Shown here piece by piece: positions 35,235-46,380 of a stretch of 64,000 nucleotides of DNA (position 1 is its first letter; the number at the start of each line of letters is the position of its first letter). Position numbers and translations under genes: made by a program. The stretch lies in assembly GCA_050084515.1 (NCBI GenBank), contig CM114273.1, forward strand, positions 40,734,001 through 40,798,000, written 5' to 3'. The notes beneath the pieces were generated by a model that worked only from the letters and a program-made list of their open reading frames with translations, did not search any database and was not told the origin of the DNA. The stretch comes from Blasia pusilla (lineage: Eukaryota > Marchantiophyta > Marchantiopsida > Blasiales).

Positions 35235-38163
35235 TGATGAATTTTCCCTTCCCATCAAATATGAGTAAAGGAATAATAATCTTATTTTTGAATATTTTTC
35301 TATTTTTTCTATTATTATTTTTTATACACACTTAGGATAATTTGTTACAATATAAATTATTAATTTAAAACATATTTTCTTATTCCATTAAATTTAATTC
35401 TTTCTACCCATCTAATAGAAATTAGGGAAAAATCAAGGAATGTTGCTATTTTTTCGTATTTGTCTTAGTAGTTTGTCGTACTTTGCATATGAGGTCACTA
35501 ATAATTTAATTGGATTTCTTTGGCCTCTCCCATGAGTAATCCCCTCAAAATTGGGTCCCAACTATTTAAACATATCATTAAAAAAATTCCAAAAAGAAGA
35601 AGTTGGCAAGATGAGGTAAATTAGTAGAGAGAGTAAATCCACCACTCGTATGGGAGATACATATAAACTTTGATAATATTCATGGAATAAAAAAAACACT
35701 TTCAATCATCCTTCATGAGATTGGTTTTAGCCTTGTTGTATTGTGATAGAGATTTCTCGAATATTCCCTATTTGACACTCTAGGTTGATCATCTATGAGC
35801 TTGGTCCACGATTATCTAGTAACTTTTATGTCTATGTTACCATTTTGGAGCTTATCCTTGGGTGGATATGACTTAATGATATTCATGCGTAATTGAGAGT
35901 AGAGTTGGTCGAGCTTACGATTTACTTCAATTTTACATGGGAAAGTTGTGAGTATTAGGGGCGGGAATCATCATGTATGCACCCATATTTATAAGATTAT
36001 GGTAACTATGGTTCTAAAGGCCATCCTCGATCCCACCCTCTATTTTAGGATTATTGTACAAGGTCCTAGATCTTTTAGGGTGACTTTCTTGGATGATATG
36101 AAAAACACGTGCAAGGTTTCTTTCTTCTCAATTCCTCAAAGATCTAATTGCAAAGCACATGATCTCTTAGATGCTCCAAAGGGCATCTCTTATGGCATAT
36201 AAGATCTTCTTAACGAAAGTGGCCTATGGTAGGGCTGATATTTGAAGGATGTTAGAATTTTTTTAGATGAGTGGACGCCTCTCATCCATTGCTATTTTCC
36301 TTTGCTAATCAAGGCTCTAGCTCTCCTTATATAATTTTTAGGGTTAATAACTAAAAATCAAAAGTAAAGTTTGTTTTGAAAAATCAAAGAATGAGGGGTT
36401 TTTTTAAAACTCCAAAATATCCCTCAAAAGAGCTTACTTGGAAATCATTTATGTAAATAGTCCAATGTAAAAGGAATGAGAACTAGTTTTAAAACAATTT
36501 ATCCTTATCAACCAACATTTTTTAAGAAGGCCACACCAACCTCATTACCTCATAGTGGATTACATTAGTAAGGATGACCTTGTATATTTATAGTTAGTGT
36601 AATATCAATCCTACATCTCAAACTTATTCATAAAATTTCTCAAAGTGTAGACAAAGCTTTTTATAACTAGCCAAAATACAATCAAGATTCCAATTATCTT
36701 CAATTTCTCTTGTCAAAGCTTGTGCAATTGAAAATTATATCGCAATCCACATGAAACTAATCGAAAGAGGGCTACCTATAAACATATCAATTTCCCCACT
36801 TATTATACATTACATTTAAGTATAAAAATATTCTCCGATATCCCATTACAAAAGCCAAAATTTGAAGACAAATGCATAAGAGTAAGATTGGTTAATAATA
36901 ATCTCTAATTTGAAACTAATGGGAAGGGGTCTAGTTGTTTTTTTTTAATGTTTAAATTTTGTGTCATAAGACTACCAAAGCTATTTCTTAGTGCACGTGA
37001 TAGGTTGAAATATTTTCAAAAGTTGGACTTTTAAAGATCTACCAGCCAACATGGATAAGTGCCCTAAGAATTAATTAAAGCTTAGAAAAGTCTTGAAATT
37101 TTTTGACCTTCATCTATTCACCAACCAAAGAGTAGCCCATCACATAAGAAAAGAAAGAGATGGATGACGTGTGGAGAAAATAACTCATACTAGCATAGAG
37201 TTAGGTTCCCAAAAGCAAGGAATCTACAATAATTGATGCTAGACGGCCATCAGACATAACTAATGGTCGCCACACTCATGCAAAATCCTAATGTCTAAGC
37301 TAGAAACCAAATTTGTAAATAAATGCACAAAGGAAAGACATGCAGACATATGGTTGAAAGGGATGGAAAGATTCATGCACATATAATTTCCTAAGCAAGA
37401 AAGAACACCAAAATAATAAGCAAATGAAAAATGTATGTTTAAAAGAAATGAAACCATATCATTGAAGGAAAAGAAAAGGAACATAACTTGAAAGCCAAAA
37501 TCTCTTAAGCTATTCTAAGAATTGGAGGCTTATGAGAAAGTAAGCCGATTTCCTAAAGGAGATGTCATAAGCCTACAAATAAAACATATAGCAAACGTGC
37601 CTAAGTTAGAAATGGATGGAAAAGAGAAAGTCAACTTTGCATGAAAAAGAGCTAGAAAAAACAAGTGTTACAAAAAAAATCTTTTCTTAGGGCATATCCC
37701 CTTCAGCGTGGTAAAGAACAAACAAAAGGATATTTGTAGAGACATTTTTCACTATTGAAAGATTTCCATCAAGATATCATGGACATTCCTGAATGTGGGA
37801 TCATGATATGATATGTGATATGTTCATTATTCTTATGAGTATGATATTAACCAATAAATTTAGCCTAAGCAACATCTTTTCAATGACTAATTGATAACTC
37901 TTGAGACAATATCAAAATTTCCTCAATTTTCATTTTGAAAAAAATTAGTGTTATTTCCAATTTCAATATCAAATAGGATATGACAAGTTAGTAAGAAAAG
38001 ACAGTGAAAGTAAGAAGGTCAAAGAATGGTAGACGAATCCATTTAGAAAGGAAAACATACTAAGTACTAACAAGTTTCCCAAATAATAACTAGCTAAATC
38101 AAAATTTCTCAATACAAAATAATGTAAAAGAAGTGATTTTAAATGAGAAAAATATCCACTTAA
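35235..38163. other. AT-rich DNA without recognisable genes
   Basis: Open frames reach 84 codons (35948-36202, plus strand) without a recognisable domain. Confidence 0.55.
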
Positions 38164-38233
38164 ATTGTAATTTATTTTGAGTTTATTATCTATTTTTCCA
38201 AAAATAGATAATGAACTCAAAATAAATTACAAT
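38164..38233. repeat. 34-bp near-perfect inverted repeat with 2-nt loop
   Basis: Arms 38164-38197 and 38200-38233 are reverse complements with a single mismatch (T against C at the 21st pair), around CC. It is AT-rich and lies about 100 bp left of solo LTR 2. Confidence 0.95.
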
Positions 38234-38338
38234 TAGACTAACTTTGGTGGAAATAAGTCCCTACACTAACTTTGGTCTAAATAATTTAAGGCGTAATATA
38301 GAAAAATATGTATGACATCTCAAATGTTACCTGGTTAT

Positions 38339-38927
38339 TGTGCGTATACACATCACTACACAATCCATATCATTGTTCACATCCACACAACACCGATCTT
38401 CCCAACATATAGGTAGATTTAGTCATACACATACAAAAGGACCTTATGGATATACATCGAGACCACGTAAAAAATCATAGTAAAAATGGGTCATATGGCC
38501 AACTCCACTCTCGAATCTACAAGCCACATCCACCCTTTACTATGAGATAATTCGAACTCTAGCATCCTAGTTCCTACCAAATATTAAGCAAGAGAGATGC
38601 TACAAAGGCTCAACATGAGAAAGAAAGCTTGTGAAAGCCCTCTCTCCCACTCTTATATTCTTGGGAAGAAGCAAAAGCTCTTCCCCCAAAAATAGTCCTC
38701 CAAACGGTAGCTTGCATGCATATATTACCCGGTGATCTTTGACTCGGTCAACAAGTCATTTGGAGGAAAATAGAAAAAGTGGATTCGTAGAAAAAACGAT
38801 CTCGATGCGACGGACCTCTTGCCAATCTCATCCGACACCTCAAGATAAAGTTACGCACAAACAACCTGCTAATCCTCTATACCGTCAACATGGTACAACT
38901 CTACTTTCAACTAACTAAGATGTGACA
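38339..38927 (-). mobile_element. Solo LTR 2 of the two-hairpin LTR family
   Basis: On the minus strand it starts TGTCACATCTTAG (38927) and ends GTATACGCACA (38339), 589 bp. The hairpin-1 core (gggaagaagc / gctcttccc) lies near 38.67 kb and the gene-strand order of blocks matches solo LTR 1. Confidence 0.7.
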
Positions 38928-41619
38928 CCGTTTTTTACCTAAAGAAGATTTAAAAATGATATAAAAAAGGTTTTGAAATGTTAAAAAAATCATTTGTGAA
39001 ATAAAACATGTTGTACAATATATGAATTTAAAACCGCTTTAATGGAAGCCCAAGAAAAAAAATTGACTTATGAAAGAAAATGGAATAAACCTAAATAATA
39101 TTTTTGGACACTTGACTTTTTGAAAAGTAAAGTTTGTGGAAATTATTGGATATACTAAGCTACAAAATAGGTCAATATATAGAGACGTAGGGCCAGGGAA
39201 AATATATTTTAGGAAGAGATAGTTTTGTTTGATTTGAATGGATAAAGGATCCCTTTCCAAATTTAAAAGCATCTTAAAAGTATTTATACCCTTATCATGT
39301 GCTAGAAATTGGTGGGTATGTTAGAAATATCTATAAGTATCATTCATTTAAAAATCAATGATACTTATTCTATGTATTTCATGGAATCAAAATTTACTCT
39401 TTCCATGGCATAAATTTTGCATTGGTTTAAATTTAAGGGTTCTAATCTTTCTCCACACTACTTTGAAACATATGTTAAGTAAAATATTTCAATAAAATGG
39501 AATTAAAAATTAGAAGGAAGAAAGTTTAAAGGAAAAATGACACCTTAATGACAAAAATCGGCTCAACTACTATGCAAATTTGAAATTGCTCATGGCATTG
39601 ATATAGCATTTTACATTCCTTAACATTTACTAATATGAATAATAAAATAAATGACTACAAGACGTATTATAGATTAAGATTTAAAATCAGTATAAGCATT
39701 TCACATCCTTTATTTTCAGCATTTAAAGACTTATGGATGGAGTTGCCATAAACTTGATAATAGACAGAAGGACGTTTAAAAACTATCCAAACTCTAAGTC
39801 GTCAATATGAACTTTTGGTTTCTCCTTTAAGATATTATATGGAAATGTAGCCACATATGAGGTAAAATAAGAGCAAGGTCCTATGGTATTATGCCTTGTT
39901 ACACAAGCTTGTAAAAAAATGAACAAGGCCATCAAACATGCACGGACAAGTCTGGACATGGATTACAAGAGATGAGACTCACATATATAGTTCATGATGA
40001 AAGGTAGGGCAAGGGCAAGTGAGGCAATAAGGGAGGAGGCAGTGGAGATGGAGGGAGGAAGAAACGAGAGTGTATGGAACACAAAGGCAAGTGGAGGGAA
40101 TGAGAAAGAAGGGGAAGATGGGACCCATTTGGACAAGTCCTTCGTTAAGACAAACTCAAGTCCATCAACATGGACATATCTACACACACAAAATTTATCC
40201 ACATGCAACCTTAGCCTTGTATTATAGGTTGGGAAAGAAAATTTGGTAATTTATTGATAGAATTTATTTGATTTGAACCATATGCCTAAAAGTTGGTTAT
40301 TCTAAGAATATAGTGACCATGTATACCATAACGCATATTTTGGGAATGGAAGTTTCCTCTTACTAAAAAAAGTGAAGTTTTCTATCTAGAAGAAAACATT
40401 ATCTAATGGGATTTTTTATAGATTCAATGATGCTTTTTCAAAATCCAAGTGAATACATTGTATGAGCAGAAAATATAGTACTTGTAGAGATAAAAAGCTA
40501 CACACATTTCTACAAGTTTTTTTGATTGCATTGCAATTAAAATGACCCATAAGTTTGTAGGAGGATTAACTTTAGTACATCCTAGCGATTCAGATCCATC
40601 CTATGAAAGATTATCTTCACAAGAATATTAAAAATCTTGGTAATTCTGCGCACTTATATACACTAAGTGGAAGATTTAAATTTGCTTCAATTTTGGCTTC
40701 TTACCTCGTAATCTCACATAATAAGGGGCTCATCCTATGGAACATCTTGGCTTCTCAACAACCCCAAGAAAGGAGTCCATACTCCTGTGCATAAATTTTT
40801 CAAAAAATGTTAAATCCAAAATATATGAATTTTAATGGGAGATTTTTCTCTAGATTTTCCAACATGTCTTCTCCTCACATTTGTTACTTTCAACTTACAC
40901 TGTCTTGGCACATGTCTTTAAAGGCACTCGGAGATCAGCTTTGAAGGTAAGTTAAATTATTACAACCTTTACATGTATGCCTTTCCCCCTCTCTCTTGTC
41001 TGGGCAAGCTATTCGAATTATCATCTTGGTTCATGTGTTTCTACGCATTATATGATTAACTCTTTTTACAGGCACATTTTTTTATTTGTAAAAAAGATAT
41101 GGATTTGTGTGTATTGATATACAATTCCTTATTTCCTCTTGTATCCGTGACATTCAAATAATAGGAATTATTATTAGAGAGTGCCTTTCATTTTGCGAAT
41201 TCCTCTCCTCCTTACACTTGGCAATTTGAACCAACAAGATTGCTCAAAATTCATTTAAAATGATGTTTGAAAATAGATTATGTTAGGCAATTTAAACCAC
41301 TGGTGACTTTAAATGCTACCTTTAAATTTTTTTAAAAGATCCCATATTGGATTATATATTGTAACAATTATATGTCTTAAGAGAATCATATAATCATTTA
41401 TAACAAGATCATCCAACCTGTCCTAAAGCCCCAAATAGTAGAATCCCTATAAGCTGCCCAAATCTCAATCATGCCCATTTCCTAGTGACCAGGTCAGGGT
41501 TCCGGGAGTTTTTTCATCGAAACCGATACATTGCGGAAATTTCATAATCGGAGACGGTAAATCTTGATTCCGACCGGGTTCTCAATAATCTTACATAAGG
41601 AGAACACCCATTTCATATA
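38928..41619. other. AT-rich DNA without recognisable genes
   Basis: Only short frames; none longer than 85 codons has a recognisable pattern. A Gly/Glu/Ser-rich frame at 39994-40227 reflects purine-rich sequence. Confidence 0.55.
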
Positions 41620-41829
41620 TAGGGGGAATGTCCCCTTTTTTTTTTTTCAAAGCATGTTGTGGCCTTTGTATACTTAACTCTTTGAGTCCCCTCTTTTGTT
41701 TTTTTTTGGGTTTTCCATCATGGATAGTTATTGAGGTTCATCATTTCCTATCAACTTTTCTCCAATTTTAAATAAAATTGAGATTTTTGATTTTAATGAT
41801 TAACTCCTAGTCCCATATCCACCTAATCT

Positions 41830-42007
41830 TCTATATTATTATGGGAGAGTGCCCTTCTAAGGGATGCCTTTCCTCCTAACACATGTATTTTTTGATCTCT
41901 AATTGATTGACATGTGTTGTTATCCCCACTTACCTCTTTTAAAACTCGAGACTTTATCTTCTCGAACTAATTTTCATTCATCCGCGCATAGCACGGGCAC
42001 CGGCTAG
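41830..42007 (+). mobile_element. Non-autonomous Helitron, 178 bp, with canonical termini
   Basis: It starts TCTATATTATTATGGGAGAG and ends with the hairpin CCGCGCATAGCACGG, then GCACCGGCTAG followed by T. TC start, hairpin, CTAG end and a 3' T are the Helitron hallmarks. The 5' terminus matches those at 3578 and 51253. It is the best-preserved Helitron in the window. Confidence 0.8.
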
Positions 42008-43714
42008 TTGGACAAGGTAGTTAGTCTGGTCCCAAGACCACACTAACTAGGCAACGGGTCTCCATAACTTTGCAGCGCGCCCAGGAAAATGGGCTTTTGC
42101 GACAGGCTCAGGCGGTTGGAGACGCCAATACTAGAGGCCCGCTTAGTAACAGTCATAGTTCTCTAGGTGTTGATGATATTATCTCTGCTTTTGGTGATTT
42201 TGGTCGTTAGAGGGGAAGACCCCCTTCTTTCTCCTCGGGGCCGGTTCCGGCCTCTTGAGGTCTATTTTTTTGGTCTCCGTGCCCCCTCTTTTGTATCGTG
42301 ATGGGTTTCCCATCCTTTTTCTACATTTTTATATATATTTTTCCCAAGAGACACCCACTTTCTCCCCGTACTCGGGGGTCAGCGGCGTCTACGTGCTAAA
42401 TCCGGAGATCCCCTAAGCTCCGGGGCCTTGAAACGAATTGTGTGCGTGAAACATTCTCTCTCGTTCATCTCATTCCATTTCATGCGATTTGCGTGTGTAT
42501 TCTATCCACACTCGCAAATAAGTGGGAAGTACGACACTCTTTCCGACCTAATCCCATGAGGCTATATGCTCGTCGTCCGTCCGTCCGTCCCACCCACTCA
42601 CCGCACCGCCTCCGCCTCCGAACCCGAGGGCCTGTGACGGACGGACGGACAGCACAAATCCGCACAACAAATCTCGATCTACGGGGAAAAAAAAGATAAA
42701 CTTCAATAAACCCATCGGAGATACAAAGGAGGGGGCCCTGAACAGACAGAAGGGCGGGCTTCCCCTCCTATACGGGAAGGAAGCGATTGGCGCACGCCCG
42801 TAGGAGATACGGGATTGGGAGTCGAGACACGGGCATCGGCGAGAAGGCAGGAGACGAGCTGATCTACTCGACAGTCATCCCCAAACGCGATCAATCAGTC
42901 GATCGATCAGACCTCCCCCCCATCTTCGCACGCGATGATTGGTGGGGGGTGGGGAGTTGGGTCCAGCAGAGGTGAGCATCCCAACGGCAGCAATAGGAGC
43001 TTCTCCCGGTCGCTCAGAAAGTGGACTGACTGTGAAGAAGGAATTCCCATTTTCTGTAGGGGGAATGCCCCCTTCTTCCTTTTCTGGTCTTGTTGTGGCC
43101 TTCAGGTTTCGACTCTTTCAATCCCCCTCTTTTGCACTTCCGATGGGTTTTCCATCACACGTTTTTATCGAAGTGCATCTTTAACCCTTTTCTGTCACTG
43201 AGGGGAAGGAGAGAGAGAAGAGGCGAGGGACGGTTCGGGTGTTAGAGATGCTGCATTAAGTGGAAGGGAGATGTCAAAGCATTGACTGCGCTGAGGTGGA
43301 CCGACGACGACGACGACGACGACTGCCTTACTAATCTGTGGAGATCGAAGGAGGAGGAGAAGAAGGAGGAGGAGGAGGCTGGTGATAATGGACTCATGGA
43401 GAAGGTAGTCCGGACGACATAGGCGAGGAGCTTCACTGCTGTTGAGCGATCGATGTCGGAGGTGTCAAATTTAGGAGTTGCCCGTTGTTGGTTGCTGTGC
43501 GATAAGAGAACAATCGCGGCAGTTCGCTTGAATGTTCCAGCTTTCATTGCCACTCGCGCAAACTCTGCAGATTTTATGACCTCTGCTTCGCCTATTTAAA
43601 GCACGAACGAGTCGTCATTAGGGCCGTTGAGATCCCTGTCTGCTGCATGGGAAAAGATGGGGACCGTTCTTCGCCTTCTGCGGGACGCATTGCAGAAGAA
43701 CTGCCAGTAAAGCC

Positions 43715-43804
43715 AAGAAAAGAAAAGAAAAGAAAGGAAAGGGAGGGAAGGAAAGGAAAGGGAGGGAAGGAAAGGAAAGGTAAGGAAGAAGGAGGAGAAG
43801 AAGA
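43715..43804 (+). repeat. Homopurine tract (GA-rich, about 90 bp)
   Basis: Sixty-six uninterrupted purines (43715-43780), one T, then 23 more purines. Internal aaagaaaag and gggagggaagg units make it a candidate for triplex (H-DNA) structure. Confidence 0.9.
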
Positions 43805-45590
43805 ATCCCCACACGAGGAAAATATTGCAGGCGCATTCCATCTGGCCAGTGAGCTCCACGGCAGACAGGCACGCTTGATCCTCGCGATGAGCATCTGCTA
43901 AGCTCTTTCGTAGCGATTCAGGGATGCGAAAAGAAACGTATGCCTCGAAGCACGCGTGCTCCATGGAGCACAAACTCGATGCACCCATCAGGGCAGGGAT
44001 GAAGCGCCGATTCAGGCCCTCTCTTTTGTAGTCCCGATGAGTTTTCCGTCACCCGCTTTTCATTGAGCCTTTCTCCTTTGATTGATTAGGGATGCGGAAA
44101 ACAGAGACCTATGACCAGGAAGTGAATCAATCTCCATAGTAGAGAACAGTCGATCCAGCAAATGGCGATGCATGCAAGAAGGACCCGATCCTGCCAAGTA
44201 CAGAAAGCTCCCAGTAAGACGACTGCTGCTGCCGCTGTCCTCTCTAAATGGAAACTCGCGTAGAGGTTCGAATTTCACCTCAGTGCGTAATCTCCGGGAA
44301 GCAGGTCGTAGCTAGCCCCTGCAGAGGAGAGAAAGCCTGCACACTTAGCAACGAAGGACGGGAGCTTTTGTGTGAGAGACAGCAATGAATGACATACTGC
44401 AACGTGGGGTACGTGGGCCGGGGTTTTAAATGGGCGACTCTTGCGAAACGAGCGTATGAGATGCTCGGCCCCCTGCATCCATTGAAGAGATCGCTCGTCG
44501 TGGGCGGCTCTGCCAGATCAGTAGAGTGCGAGACACCCGAAGAGCACGCCATCGTGAGCGGAGCCTAAGGGCATCAAAGCAAACCTGACTGCCTCACTAC
44601 GGCGACTCCTGCCCGCGTCGACGAAAGAGGAGGGCTAAAGCGAAATGAAGTGAGAAAGCAAACCACAATGGAACAGAGGAATGGATAGATTCTACGGTGA
44701 CAGGGTGCGGATAATTGGTAAAAGGCAACAAGAGATAACAATACTTCGGATTCTTTCCTTTAGTCTTACTCACCACCGGTACGACAGCAGCAGCAGCAGT
44801 GGGTTGAAAGTTGAGGGACGCGGGGGAGTGGAAAGCACGACAATAACGGCCGTCGCTTCGCCGCTGGAGAATCGTTGACTCCCAGTATGTTGGGGACATC
44901 TGTTTCCCATCGATGGCAGCTACAGTCGCTACTCCAACGGACAACCCTCCGCGTTTCGAGCTACGGGGGGCGCCCATCTGCGGCTACAGGGACGGGGGGA
45001 ATCAGCCATTCGAGTCTCTCAAGACTGTCGAAAGCCTGGGAGCGTTTGCAAAGGGGTTAGCAGTTGATGGATTTGCACATCAGTGGAGAGGAGTGTCGAT
45101 CAGAGGACCGGGAAAGTAGGAAGTATTGTTGTCTGCTCAACAGCTGTGCCTATAGTAAGCGTTCGACTTGGTACCAGGAAAAGGGTAGACTACGATAGAA
45201 ACTGTCAAATCTATTTTGGGTGGCGGTGTCCGGCTCAAGGGTCCCACTCTCTTCGTCATGTCAGAGAGGGATTTCTGCCTTCTTATCCCTGTGCGAAGCG
45301 AGGCCAGACCCACTGCATCTCCGTACTAACAACGCGTTCCGCTCACGAAAATATTCCACTGAGCTTTCTTGGGCGCAGCATCTGGAGATTGCTCTGCAAA
45401 TTCCTGCGACAGAGAGAAGATTTTTAAGTACGCTGGGTTTCCATCAAGCTACTCTAGCATCGGAGTATGATCTCCTGCTATGAATCTGATAATTCCACGT
45501 GCGTTCAGAAGTAATAATATATCGTGCAATGAGCTCGCACGGCACCGCGACGACGAGAGGTTTTGGTTCTGGACCGCTGTAACATAGCGA

Positions 45591-45626
45591 GTTCGAGTCA
45601 CTGCAAATTCATGCAGTGACTCGAAC
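45591..45626. repeat. 14-bp perfect inverted repeat, 8-nt loop
   Basis: gttcgagtcactgc (45591-45604) pairs with gcagtgactcgaac (45613-45626). The loop aaattcat recurs just after the right arm inside tgcatgaatt. Confidence 0.95.
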
Positions 45627-46191
45627 TGCATGAATTATCGCCAGCTTTCATTTCGGTCATTAGCTTACGAAACGGAAGCAATCCAGTCCCGGTCTCTCTG
45701 CACGTCAGCGCAAGTAACTTGAAACAAGAAGAAAAATCTTGAAGAAGTCGCAAAGCTATTTCGGGGTGATGTCCGGTTTCGCTTGTCCATGGCGGTCTTC
45801 CCCTGCTAGTCAACCAATATGCTGCCGGTTCACAGTGCGGGACAGTCCCGACCGAGCCCAAAAGACATGGCCGGGTTGGTCCGCCATTTGATCATCGTGG
45901 CTAAGTCCACGGGAGGCTGATGATGTATGTTCGTGCTTTGCTCATCACCGTATGCTCAAGATCCTCATTTGGGTCGCCGAAATATTGTGCTCGTGAAGCG
46001 GGAGTTGAGAGGCCTCGAGTTGCCGGTGGGCAGCAAATACCAGAAGACGAAATAACACAGATTGAAAAGTGTGTCCCAGACAGGATTCTTGGCATGGGCT
46101 TTTTGGTCGGTGGACCCTTACGTGGGAACCATCGAGTGCGAACATCCATCCGTCTAGGAGAAATGCGAACTTGCTGTAAAAAATCTCATCA

Positions 46192-46197
46192 TTTATT
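46192..46197 (-). terminator. Candidate poly(A) signal of the coiled-coil gene
   Basis: AATAAA on the minus strand, about 185 nt after the stop codon at 46381. It is the nearest exact signal. Confidence 0.35.
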
Positions 46198-46380
46198 TGA
46201 TTCTCGAACACAGTACTGTACAGAGTGCGTAGCCAGAAGCACTTACAAATTTTCTCTAGGTCCTAAAGATATGGAACCACGTGAAGGGTTGAATGTCTCT
46301 AAACCCGTAGTAGTATCGGGAATGAACTGGCCTCTCCATTCCAGTACTCAACATAGCAATCTTCTGCTGTGTCGATGTCC

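Larger units (their letters stand above)
41620..44080 (+). repeat. Dispersed module with GATGGGTTTTCCATC stem-loop, four copies
   Basis: A module of a gggggaatg(t/c)cccc block, a tgttgtggcctt block, a cccctcttttg block and a gatgggttttccatca stem-loop is seen at about 41620-41750, 42213-42325 (diverged), 43058-43180 and, stem-loop half only, 44015-44080. A trace of the final part (cgtttttatcgaagtgcatcttt) recurs at 63318-63341. Copies share order and spacing, so they descend from one element, perhaps an LTR end; no coding part was found. Confidence 0.6.
42400..46191. other. GC-balanced flank downstream of the coiled-coil gene, no gene assigned
   Basis: Composition turns balanced at about 42.0 kb. 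It holds CCGT/GGAC runs (42571-42588, 42636-42649), a (GAC)n run at 43303-43322, a long homopurine tract at 43715-43804 and an inverted repeat at 45591-45626. Overlapping frames up to about 130 codons on both strands show no domain. It could contain an unrecognised transcript. Confidence 0.45.

Noticed and set aside
35948-36202. 84-codon plus-strand frame in AT-rich DNA
   Set aside because: No domain, no neighbouring exon, and expected by chance in a region of this length.
44255-44285. Second tRNA-like motif (ggttcgaattt)
   Set aside because: No cloverleaf in either direction.
45585-45626. tRNA T-arm-like sequence (gttcgagtc)
   Set aside because: No acceptor stem, D-arm or anticodon arm could be built; the inverted repeat itself explains the pattern.
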